A DNA stretch of 25,604 nt, taken from a virus. A program made the position numbers and the translations under genes. Under the pieces are notes generated by a model. It made no database searches. It was not told the origin of the DNA and saw only the letters and a program-made list of their open reading frames with translations. Below are positions 20,058 through 25,590 of this stretch, one piece after another. Positions within the stretch are counted from its first letter, which is position 1; each line of letters opens with the position of its first letter. Location: IMG/VR virus record IMGVR_UViG_3300023184_002342, positions 1 to 25,604 of that record, one strand, 5' to 3'.

Positions 20058-20624
20058 ATGACCTGTATAGTAGCCCTTATCCATGAAAATAAAGTCCTCC
20101 TAGGAGGAGATGCTGCTGCGTCTGATGAAAAATCTGGTTTAATATTTCAAAGAACAGATCCTAAAGTTTTTAAGGTAGGACAATTTGGAATTGGCTTTGT
20201 TGATAGTTTTAGAATGGGTCAAATTTTACAATATTCTTGGACTCCGCCAGTTTATAAACCAACCGCAGGATATAGAAATTTAGATAAGTTTATTAGAACA
20301 AAGTTTGTTGAATCTATTAAAGATGCTTTTAAAGAACAGGGTTATGGTAACTTTAGTTCTGGAACTGAAGATGGCGATGAAGGCGGAATATTTTTAATAA
20401 CAGTTCAGGGCGCTGGTAGGATTTTTACAATGGACTCTGACTTTCATATTGGAGAAGCCGATGTTCAATATATGGCTGAAGGTGCAGGCCAAGAGCTTGC
20501 GCTTGGTTCTTTGTTTTCTACAGCAGCAGTTAAAACCCCACGTAAGCGTGTTAGAATGGCTTTAGAGGCGGCTGCAAAGTTTAATATGTCGGTTAGACCT
20601 CCCTTTACAATTATAGAAGTCTAG
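20058..20624 (+). CDS. proteasome-like Ntn hydrolase
   Basis: A 188-residue protein with the N-terminal nucleophile layout. The start is M-T-C-I-V-A-L, so removal of Met would leave Thr1 as nucleophile. GGDAAAS at 16-22 gives the conserved Asp (D18) and the Lys in DPKVFKVG (about 34-41) is the expected base, as in HslV and proteasome beta subunits. GGIFLITVQGAGRIFTMDSD and the GAGQELALGSLF segment match later parts of that fold. Host 20S proteasomes of actinobacteria have a longer propeptide, so this is more like HslV or the phage/bacterial Anbu-like branch. Substrate is unknown; peptidase or amidase activity is expected. It has its own leaderless promoter, and the exact N-terminus matters for activity. 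Confidence 0.8.
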   Translation: MTCIVALIHENKVLLGGDAAASDEKSGLIFQRTDPKVFKVGQFGIGFVDSFRMGQILQYSWTPPVYKPTAGYRNLDKFIRTKFVESIKDAFKEQGYGNFSSGTEDGDEGGIFLITVQGAGRIFTMDSDFHIGEADVQYMAEGAGQELALGSLFSTAAVKTPRKRVRMALEAAAKFNMSVRPPFTIIEV

Positions 20625-20632
20625 AGTATAAT
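20604..20632 (+). promoter_or_regulatory. promoter, leaderless gene downstream
   Basis: TTTACA (20604-20609) and TATAAT (20627-20632), spacer 17. The -35 box is inside the Ntn hydrolase gene. The ATG at 20639 follows after 6 bases, with no ribosome binding site. Confidence 0.8.
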
Positions 20633-20638
20633 AGATTT

Positions 20639-20965
20639 ATGAAATGGGTTAATCGTTTAGCAGCAACCCTAGTTGGATTGATCGGTATTGGGGTTATTAG
20701 ACAATTTTTTAACAAATACGATGTTTTAGTGTTTGACAAAAATGATGTTGAAGAAGCTAGACAAGAAATGGCCCATCCAATGTTAAATCCTATAGATTTG
20801 CGTGGAACTCCAACCCATGCTTGTGTATGTGGGTCACAACATTTTTATATAAGAGCCATGTTTGACAATTACGAATTGGCAACATATTTCTTAGATATGC
20901 AGTGTACTGAGTGTGGAGCTTTATTAACAGCCCCCACTCCTTTAGACAGAGAGATAACAGAGTGA
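20639..20965 (+). CDS. membrane protein with zinc-ribbon tail
   Basis: A 108-residue protein with a membrane helix at about 7-22 (RLAATLVGLIGIGVIRQF) and a C-terminal zinc-ribbon pattern, C-x-C (ACVCGS) and C-x2-C (MQCTECG). The soluble part is predicted on the cytoplasmic side. No signal cleavage site seen. It overlaps the next GTG by 4 bases (GTGA). It could recruit a partner to the membrane. Function unknown. Confidence 0.7.
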   Translation: MKWVNRLAATLVGLIGIGVIRQFFNKYDVLVFDKNDVEEARQEMAHPMLNPIDLRGTPTHACVCGSQHFYIRAMFDNYELATYFLDMQCTECGALLTAPTPLDREITE

Positions 20966-21132
20966 GAAAATCAGAAAGAATTAGACTACTTGAAATGGAA
21001 ATGTTAAGAATGCAGTTCCAAATTGAATATGTCAGTAGGGCTATCGATATATTGTTACAAGAAAATAAGATAGCGGGACCAGAATTAGACGCTGGTAAAT
21101 GGTATAAAACTAAACTAGATAAAAATAAATAA
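20962..21132 (+). CDS. small helical basic protein
   Basis: A 56-residue protein starting with GTG at 20962 inside the preceding stop (GTGA). RIRLLEMEMLRMQFQIEYVSRAI forms a probable coiled coil, then an acidic turn and a basic end (KTKLDKNK). Earlier in-frame start codons lie inside the previous gene and are unlikely. Function unknown. Confidence 0.65.
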   Translation: MRKSERIRLLEMEMLRMQFQIEYVSRAIDILLQENKIAGPELDAGKWYKTKLDKNK

Positions 21133-21138
21133 TACCTA

Positions 21139-21167
21139 TTGACAGGATCAGGGCTATTTAGTATTAT
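21139..21167 (+). promoter_or_regulatory. consensus promoter of the subtilisin gene, leaderless
   Basis: TTGACA (21139-21144) and TATTAT (21162-21167), 17 bases apart. The ATG at 21174 is 6 bases after the box, with no ribosome binding site. Confidence 0.85.
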
Positions 21168-21173
21168 TAGTTC

Positions 21174-22103
21174 ATGAACAAAAAAATACTACTGGGCCTA
21201 ATTGCCCTTACACTAGCAATACCATCAACATCGCATGCAAACGTAAAGAACAGGACCGTATCGGTTCCTACCCTTGCAATTCTTGATACGGGGCTAGACA
21301 CATCAGTTCCTTCTATCAAAGATAAATTAATTTATGAAGTATGTATTTTAGAGTGGACAACTTGTCCAAATGGTCAATCATTTATGGAAGGACCAGGAGC
21401 ATCAGCTATCCCATCACAATTAATTACAAAAAATGGATTTAGTCATGGAACTCAAATGGCTTCTGCTGCTGTATCAACAAATCCTAATATGAACATTGTA
21501 TTTGTTAGAATTATTGGACAAAATATTAATGGTGACCGACAAATAACAAATGAGAAAACTATTTATAATGCTTTAAATTGGGTTTATTCTAATAAAGATA
21601 AATTTAATATTCAAGCAGTTTCTCTTTCTCAAGGAAGTCATGCACTAGCAGATTCTGCAAATTACTGTCCTTCTACTCCAACAACACAGAAATCAATTAC
21701 GGATCTATTATCTGCAGGAATTCCTACATTTACAGCAGTAGGTAATAATAGCGATTATAAACGAATTGATTGGCCTTCATGCATACCACAAGCAGTTGCC
21801 GTGGGCGCTGGATCAAAGAACGGCATTGAGACTTATAATAATTATGACCCACTGTTACTAGATATCTACTCAATTGGTCAACTAAAAGTATATTCACCAG
21901 GAAACAATTTGGGTTTTGCATCAGGATCATCTATTGCTGCTCAAACTGCTGCTGCTAACTGGATTGCTTTAAAGCAATTTAAGTCAGGATATACAACTCT
22001 TCAATTAAACGATTTAATTTCTACTAAATCTACAGTAATTAAGATGGGCAAACGTTTTCCACAAATTGGAAAACTTTTTGAGTTAAGCACTGCGTTGAGT
22101 TAA
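21174..22103 (+). CDS. exported subtilisin-like (S8) serine protease
   Basis: A 309-residue secreted serine protease. The signal peptide is NKKILLGLIALTLAIPSTSHA, with cleavage after residue 22. The catalytic triad is D38 (AILDTGLD), H91 (GFSHGTQMAS) and S253 (FASGSSIAAQ), with oxyanion N191 (AVGNNSD). The Ser loop differs from the usual GTSMAxP (GSSIAAQ: Gln in place of Pro). There is no clear propeptide, and four cysteines in the mature part could form disulfides. The mature domain is near minimal for S8. A phage secreted protease could alter surface proteins of the host. Strong consensus promoter, leaderless. Confidence 0.9.
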   Translation: MNKKILLGLIALTLAIPSTSHANVKNRTVSVPTLAILDTGLDTSVPSIKDKLIYEVCILEWTTCPNGQSFMEGPGASAIPSQLITKNGFSHGTQMASAAVSTNPNMNIVFVRIIGQNINGDRQITNEKTIYNALNWVYSNKDKFNIQAVSLSQGSHALADSANYCPSTPTTQKSITDLLSAGIPTFTAVGNNSDYKRIDWPSCIPQAVAVGAGSKNGIETYNNYDPLLLDIYSIGQLKVYSPGNNLGFASGSSIAAQTAAANWIALKQFKSGYTTLQLNDLISTKSTVIKMGKRFPQIGKLFELSTALS

Positions 22104-22107
22104 TAAT

Positions 22108-22329
22108 ATGTCAGATAGAATGACTGTATTAGAATCAATCATTCAAGATGTAGCAAAGGCCCTTTTTCAAAAATGGGCCAATGCTCTTCCTGAAGATCAA
22201 CGCACAGAAGAAACAATTGCTAGTTTAAATAAAAATGCCACAGAGTCCACATATTTTGTAGTTAAAATGTTTATGGACAGATTTAATGAGGCAGCAGAAC
22301 AATTAAAATCTCAGCCTGATGAGCAGTGA
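22108..22329 (+). CDS. small helical hypothetical protein
   Basis: A 73-residue helical protein beginning 4 bases after the subtilisin stop, with no strong ribosome binding site (GTTAATAAT precedes). QDVAKALFQKWANALPEDQRTEE and MDRFNEAAEQLKS form two amphipathic helices. It has no Cys, no signal and no motif. It may share the upstream mRNA. Function unknown. Confidence 0.6.
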   Translation: MSDRMTVLESIIQDVAKALFQKWANALPEDQRTEETIASLNKNATESTYFVVKMFMDRFNEAAEQLKSQPDEQ

Positions 22330-22334
22330 CCCTA

Positions 22335-22363
22335 TTGACTCATCTTTACTAATTTAGTAGAAT
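22335..22363 (+). promoter_or_regulatory. promoter of the dimer-glycosylase-like gene, leaderless
   Basis: TTGACT (22335-22340) and TAGAAT (22358-22363), spacer 17. The ATG at 22371 is 7 bases after the box, with no ribosome binding site. Confidence 0.78.
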
Positions 22364-22370
22364 AGATACT

Positions 22371-22841
22371 ATGCAAACATTCTTACCAGAGGCGGACTTT
22401 GCAGAAACCGCAAAGCATCTAGACCGTAAACGTTTAATTAAACAAAGTGTAGAAAACCTACAAGTTCTCAAATCATTAGCTGGGCTATATAGTTCAGGTG
22501 CATGGAAAAATCATCCAGCAGTAAAAATGTGGGATGGTCATGAGGACTGGCTATTTCTTTATAATGAATCAATCATTAAAGAGATCATCCTTCGTGGTTA
22601 TAAAAATACAACTCACGAGACATTTGACAAGATATACCAAGATCATTTTATGTTGCTTGAGTCTGACAAACCTTGGTGGCTTGGAAACAACAAACTTCAT
22701 TACTCACATAAAGGTAGGCTTCATGAGAAAGATCCAGAAAAATATTACTTCTATTCAGAGTTTTCTGACTTTAGAGAACTGGGATATACATGTTGCGAGG
22801 CATGCAGTTATTATTGGCCAACCCATGTGGAGTCAAAATGA
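22371..22841 (+). CDS. pyrimidine-dimer DNA glycosylase-like protein
   Basis: A 156-residue protein of the family annotated in actinophages as pyrimidine dimer DNA glycosylase (related to T4 DenV only in part). Seen: MQTFLPEADFAETAKHLDRK at the start, KQSVENLQVLKSL, WKNHPAVKMWDGHEDWLFLYN at 45-65, and DKPWWLGNNKLHYSHKGRLHEKDPEKY at 99-125. The ATG begins the mRNA. UV damage repair would suit a phage in sunlit water. Note that the name rests on family transfer, and the catalytic residue is not proven in this group. Confidence 0.72.
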   Translation: MQTFLPEADFAETAKHLDRKRLIKQSVENLQVLKSLAGLYSSGAWKNHPAVKMWDGHEDWLFLYNESIIKEIILRGYKNTTHETFDKIYQDHFMLLESDKPWWLGNNKLHYSHKGRLHEKDPEKYYFYSEFSDFRELGYTCCEACSYYWPTHVESK

Positions 22842-23140
22842 TAGTAACTGACGAGAGCTTTGAGCAGGCAATTAAAGAAAATAAAACAATATTAATAGAT
22901 TTTTGGGCAGACTGGTGCGGTCCTTGTAGAAGGGTGGCTCCAATTTTAGAAGAACTCTCAACTGAAACTGGACTGTTGGTTGGAAAGTTAAATATTGATG
23001 AGAATCAAAAAAAACCTCAAGAATACTCTGTACATTCAATACCAACTATGGTATTATTTGTAGATGGAAATCCAGTCCATACAGTGGTTGGCGCAAAGCC
23101 CAAACACATGCTCCTAAAGGAGTTGGCGGAATGGCTCTAA
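22838..23140 (+). CDS. thioredoxin
   Basis: A 100-residue thioredoxin: DFWADWCGPCRRVAP at 21-35 holds the redox pair C27 and C30, and SIPTMVLF carries the cis-proline. It has no signal peptide, so it is cytoplasmic. The ATG at 22838 overlaps the previous stop by 4 bases (ATGA); an in-frame TTG at 22790 lies in the glycosylase-like gene and is rejected. It may serve ribonucleotide reductase reduction, which pairs with the cobalamin enzyme at 4964, though that is inference. Confidence 0.93.
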   Translation: MIVTDESFEQAIKENKTILIDFWADWCGPCRRVAPILEELSTETGLLVGKLNIDENQKKPQEYSVHSIPTMVLFVDGNPVHTVVGAKPKHMLLKELAEWL

Positions 23141-23364
23141 GTTACGACGAATGGATGACCTACGGAATTAAAAAAGGTTGGTGCGGACCTCCTGTATGTT
23201 ATACACATGATGGACTACCAATGTCTGAGCAAGAAGATGTAGAATTTGGCGAAGGTCAAGATCCCTGCATTCACATTGTTCGAATGTATGAAGACATTGA
23301 TATGAAGAAAGAAATTGAGTCTAATCACTCACCGACCCAATGGCGGAACTCATACATAAACTAG
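23131..23364 (+). CDS. conserved-looking small phage protein
   Basis: A 77-residue protein with a WCGPPVCYTHDGLPMSEQED block at 17-36 and DPCIHIVRMYED at about 44-55. The two cysteines and two histidines could bind metal. I recall similar small proteins in actinophages without known function. It overlaps thioredoxin by 10 bases, with AAAGGAG upstream as ribosome binding site. Confidence 0.72.
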   Translation: MALSYDEWMTYGIKKGWCGPPVCYTHDGLPMSEQEDVEFGEGQDPCIHIVRMYEDIDMKKEIESNHSPTQWRNSYIN

Positions 23365-23411
23365 AATTCCACGCTCATCTAGAGGTGGATAAATTAAGGA
23401 GAATAAATTAA

Positions 23412-24434
23412 ATGAAGTCATTTAAGAAAGTATCGCTAATCATCGCTGCAGCCCTGACTAGCACAATGCTTGTATCGCCAGCGGCTAATGCCAATGCTGG
23501 AACTGTCACACTAACAGTGGCGGGATCTGCAGCAACGGGTGGAACAGTTGTAACAACACCTGTATCACTACCAGTGCCAGCAGATAACAGCATCGACGCA
23601 GCAGATGCGTTGAAAATTGCAGTTACTGGTGTAGACACTGGAACTGTAGTAACAGCAGTTGCAGTAAATGCAACTATCGTACCAGCACTTGCAACAACTG
23701 CATCAGCAGTAACAGCATCTTCTGGAACATCAACACTGTCAATTGCGACAGGAACTGGAACAGCAGCAGACTTTTATGTATATACTAAAAGTACAGCAGT
23801 AGGATCAGTATCTATTACTCGTGCAGGAACAACAACAGTTTATTATGTACAAGGTACCGCAGGTGCTTTGAACTCAATTACTTTGTCTGCTCCAGCATCA
23901 GCAGCAGCAGGTACATCACAAGTTCTTAAGGTATCTGGATACGATGTATTTGGAAACCTAAAGGGCGGAGCCACAATTAATACTTTGGTTTCAAGCTCAG
24001 GAGCAGCAACAGCAACTGTATTAACTACAGACACAGCAACAGCAACTGTTGGAACCAAGGAGCAGACCATTACAATGCCTGCCTCTGGCTCAGTAACAGT
24101 TGTTGCATACGCAACCGTAGCATCAGCAGTAACTGGACTTGCAACTCCAATTGGATCAACATCAGCAACTATTGTTGTTCGTGATCTAGTAACAGAGTTG
24201 GCAACAGTTAATGCAGCACTAGCAGCCGAAAAGGTAGCACGTGCAGCAGATGCAGCGGCAGCAGCAAAGGCTCTTGCAGATGCAAAAGCAGCATCAGACT
24301 CAGCAACAGCAACTTTGAAAGCAGAAAATGATGCCCTAAAGAAGACTATTGCAGATCTAAAGGCTAGCTTCAATGCTTTGGCTAAGAAGTGGAATGCTAA
24401 GTTCCCTAAGCTAAAAGTAAACTGGATTAAGTAA
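23412..24434 (+). CDS. exported Ala/Thr-rich surface protein with C-terminal coiled coil
   Basis: A 340-residue protein with a signal peptide (KSFKK, hydrophobic core at 8-20, and ANANA cleavage region around 25-29). The mature part (30-250) is a run of beta-like Ala/Thr/Ser/Val segments with no cysteine, of bacterial Ig or invasin-like look, including SAAAGTSQVLKVSGYDVFG, a typical Ig-like strand pair. Residues 255-330 are an alanine-rich coiled coil, ending in a basic KKWNAKFPKLKVNW tail. The domain style resembles exported wall-associated proteins of small actinobacteria. AAGGAG is 10 bases before the ATG. Codon use is G/C-richer (GCA, ACA, GGA) than neighbours, which may mean high expression or transfer from a host gene. 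Confidence 0.85.
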   Translation: MKSFKKVSLIIAAALTSTMLVSPAANANAGTVTLTVAGSAATGGTVVTTPVSLPVPADNSIDAADALKIAVTGVDTGTVVTAVAVNATIVPALATTASAVTASSGTSTLSIATGTGTAADFYVYTKSTAVGSVSITRAGTTTVYYVQGTAGALNSITLSAPASAAAGTSQVLKVSGYDVFGNLKGGATINTLVSSSGAATATVLTTDTATATVGTKEQTITMPASGSVTVVAYATVASAVTGLATPIGSTSATIVVRDLVTELATVNAALAAEKVARAADAAAAAKALADAKAASDSATATLKAENDALKKTIADLKASFNALAKKWNAKFPKLKVNWIK

Positions 24435-24450
24435 TCCAAATATTGTTTGT

Positions 24451-24472
24451 GGGGCAAGGGAAACCTTGCCCC
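24451..24472 (+). terminator. strong terminator-like hairpin
   Basis: GGGGCAAGG (24451-24459) and CCTTGCCCC (24464-24472) form a 9-bp perfect stem closed by the GAAA tetraloop, 16 bases after the stop of the exported protein. The tail is ATTTACAT, with no long T-run, so it may also be an mRNA-stabilising end. Confidence 0.85.
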
Positions 24473-24485
24473 ATTTACATATAAA

Positions 24486-24494
24486 TGATAGAAT
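24486..24494 (+). promoter_or_regulatory. extended -10 promoter, leaderless small gene
   Basis: TGATAGAAT ends 6 bases before the ATG at 24501. A weak -35-like TTGCCC (24466-24471), 17 bases upstream, lies in the 3' arm of the terminator hairpin. No ribosome binding site is present. Confidence 0.65.
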
Positions 24495-24500
24495 ATATAC

Positions 24501-24626
24501 ATGGAATATATAGAGGATGCTATCAGAGAAAAAATAGCAAACGAAATAAAGTATTTAGAATTACCACCAGAGTGGAAACCTAATGATGTAATATCGTACA
24601 TTGTTAGAAAGATTGAAAGGCAGTAA
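24501..24626 (+). CDS. small leaderless hypothetical protein
   Basis: A 41-residue helical protein beginning with EYIEDAIREKIANEIKYLE and ending with DVISYIVRKIERQ. The gene is supported by the promoter geometry and by the stop directly preceding the next ATG (no spacer). No family recognised. Confidence 0.65.
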   Translation: MEYIEDAIREKIANEIKYLELPPEWKPNDVISYIVRKIERQ

Positions 24627-24809
24627 ATGTTTAATAAGCTAAGATTATGGATCCTTGAGCAACAGGTTAAGGCTGTAGTTGCAGAGGGTTCAGGAAAGAA
24701 GGAATCAACTGTGTCAGCACCAAAGAAGACAGCCCCTAAAAAGAAGGCTCCAGTAAAGAAGACGGCTCCTAAGAAGACCGCTCCTAAAAAGACAACTAAA
24801 AAGAAGTAA
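24627..24809 (+). CDS. lysine-rich basic protein with PKKTAPKK repeats
   Basis: A 60-residue protein. Residues 1-30 form a short helix and linker; 31-60 are nearly all Lys, Ala, Pro and Thr in repeats of (A/T)PKK. The composition is like histone H1 tails and the C-terminal tail of actinobacterial HU (HupB). Expected to bind DNA or RNA without specificity, perhaps helping to compact DNA. No HU fold precedes the tail. It abuts the upstream gene directly. Confidence 0.68.
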   Translation: MFNKLRLWILEQQVKAVVAEGSGKKESTVSAPKKTAPKKKAPVKKTAPKKTAPKKTTKKK

Positions 24810-24931
24810 TGCCCTTAGAAGAAATATGTGAAATGGAGGGTTGCACCAAGCAGGCAACCCACATAACCAGCACAGAGAGCAAATACATAGTGGTTTGTGA
24901 CGATTGCTGGGGAGACAAATATAGAAAATAA
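24809..24931 (+). CDS. small zinc-ribbon protein
   Basis: A 40-residue protein with C7, C12, H18, and C30-x2-C33 (CDDC), a possible zinc ribbon. It overlaps the stop of the lysine-rich gene by one base, so the two are coupled. Function unknown. Confidence 0.62.
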   Translation: MPLEEICEMEGCTKQATHITSTESKYIVVCDDCWGDKYRK

Positions 24932-24935
24932 TAAA

Positions 24936-24944
24936 TGCTATAAT
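24936..24944 (+). promoter_or_regulatory. extended -10 promoter
   Basis: TGCTATAAT. Downstream, an ATG at 24951 follows after 6 bases, the spacing seen at other leaderless starts in this window. No clear -35. Confidence 0.6.
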
Positions 24945-24950
24945 AGTATG

Positions 24951-24992
24951 ATGGATGGTATTCTAGACCCATCTAAATACAACAACCTATAG
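24951..24992 (+). CDS. possible 13-codon leaderless mini-ORF
   Basis: Encodes MDGILDPSKYNNL, ending TAG 9 bases before the next ATG. It is included because its ATG is 6 bases after a good -10 box and a ribosome binding site (AGGAG) overlaps its stop region. It could be a leader peptide coupling translation of the next gene; it may also be a chance reading frame. An ATG directly before it (24948) is in the same frame. Confidence 0.35.
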   Translation: MDGILDPSKYNNL

Positions 24993-25001
24993 GAGAATAA
25001 A

Positions 25002-25166
25002 ATGTCAGACGGATTAAATTTAGACGGCTTTACAGCAAATCGTAAGCCAGCAGGAACAAATGATATCAATGCATCTGGTGAGTATTCACCAGCAACTGGA
25101 TCATTCCCACCAGCTAAGGATGTATCATCACAAGATGGTGCAGGACTCGGCAACAACGGTAAGTAA
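25002..25166 (+). CDS. small Gly/Asn-rich hypothetical protein
   Basis: A 54-residue, unstructured-looking protein rich in Gly, Ser, Asn and Asp, preceded by TAGGAGAATAAA. No membrane segment, cysteine or motif. It is one base from the next gene. Such proteins are common as minor phage products. Function unknown. Confidence 0.6.
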   Translation: MSDGLNLDGFTANRKPAGTNDINASGEYSPATGSFPPAKDVSSQDGAGLGNNGK

Positions 25167-25167
25167 C

Positions 25168-25323
25168 ATGTGCGTAGAATGCGGATGTGAAGCTTTAGGA
25201 AGCTCAACTGGTATTGCAAATATCCCAGGAGGCATATTAGATGTTTCTAGGGATGGAGAAGCAGGATTGACACTAAACATGACTGCAACTCCAGAACAAA
25301 GAGAAAACTTTATTAATGAGTAA
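25168..25323 (+). CDS. small cysteine-containing hypothetical protein
   Basis: A 51-residue protein with the N-terminal metal-site-like CVECGC (C2, C5, C7), then GILDVSRDGEAGLTLN, a beta hairpin, and a helical end. The ATG at 25168 is chosen; other in-frame starts upstream are in the preceding gene. No strong ribosome binding site. Overlaps the next gene by 8 bases. Confidence 0.58.
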   Translation: MCVECGCEALGSSTGIANIPGGILDVSRDGEAGLTLNMTATPEQRENFINE

Positions 25324-25531
25324 TAATGGCACTGGTATGGATACTCCGCCAAATAATCAACCATCTGGCGCAGTAACCTCACAAGAGGCAGCAAGAAAAA
25401 ATCCTTCGCAAGGTAAGTTTAGATCTGGATTTTCTGGTCCAAGACCAGCAACAAAGATCGATACAAACAAGCATGGTATTCGTAGAGAAACCGTACTTGG
25501 ACAAAAGAAAACCAAGCCGAAGAAAGTTTAA
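25316..25531 (+). CDS. small basic low-complexity protein
   Basis: A 71-residue protein rich in Pro, Gly, Ser, Asn and Lys, ending in KKTKPKK. It appears disordered and basic, so nucleic acid binding is possible. The start overlaps the previous gene by 8 bases. It is followed by a strong hairpin, so it ends a transcription unit. Confidence 0.58.
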   Translation: MSNNGTGMDTPPNNQPSGAVTSQEAARKNPSQGKFRSGFSGPRPATKIDTNKHGIRRETVLGQKKTKPKKV

Positions 25532-25540
25532 TTAAGTATT

Positions 25541-25573
25541 CCCCGCTAAGCCCTACTCTTAGGGCTGGCGGGG
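25541..25573 (+). terminator. strong hairpin, probable terminator
   Basis: CCCCGC and AGCCCT on the left (25541-25554) pair with AGGGCT and GCGGGG on the right (25561-25573), broken by TA against G. The loop is ACTCTT. Twelve base pairs, ten of them G/C. No T-run follows (ATCCTCATT), so an RNA-end or insulating role is equally possible. Confidence 0.7.
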
Positions 25574-25590
25574 ATCCTCATTGGAGAAAT

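Noticed and set aside
23843-24601. 252-codon frame on the minus strand opposite the exported protein.
   Set aside because: It mirrors the Ala/Thr-rich codons (GCA, ACA) of the + strand, has no ribosome binding site or recognisable motif, and crosses the terminator and the next promoter.
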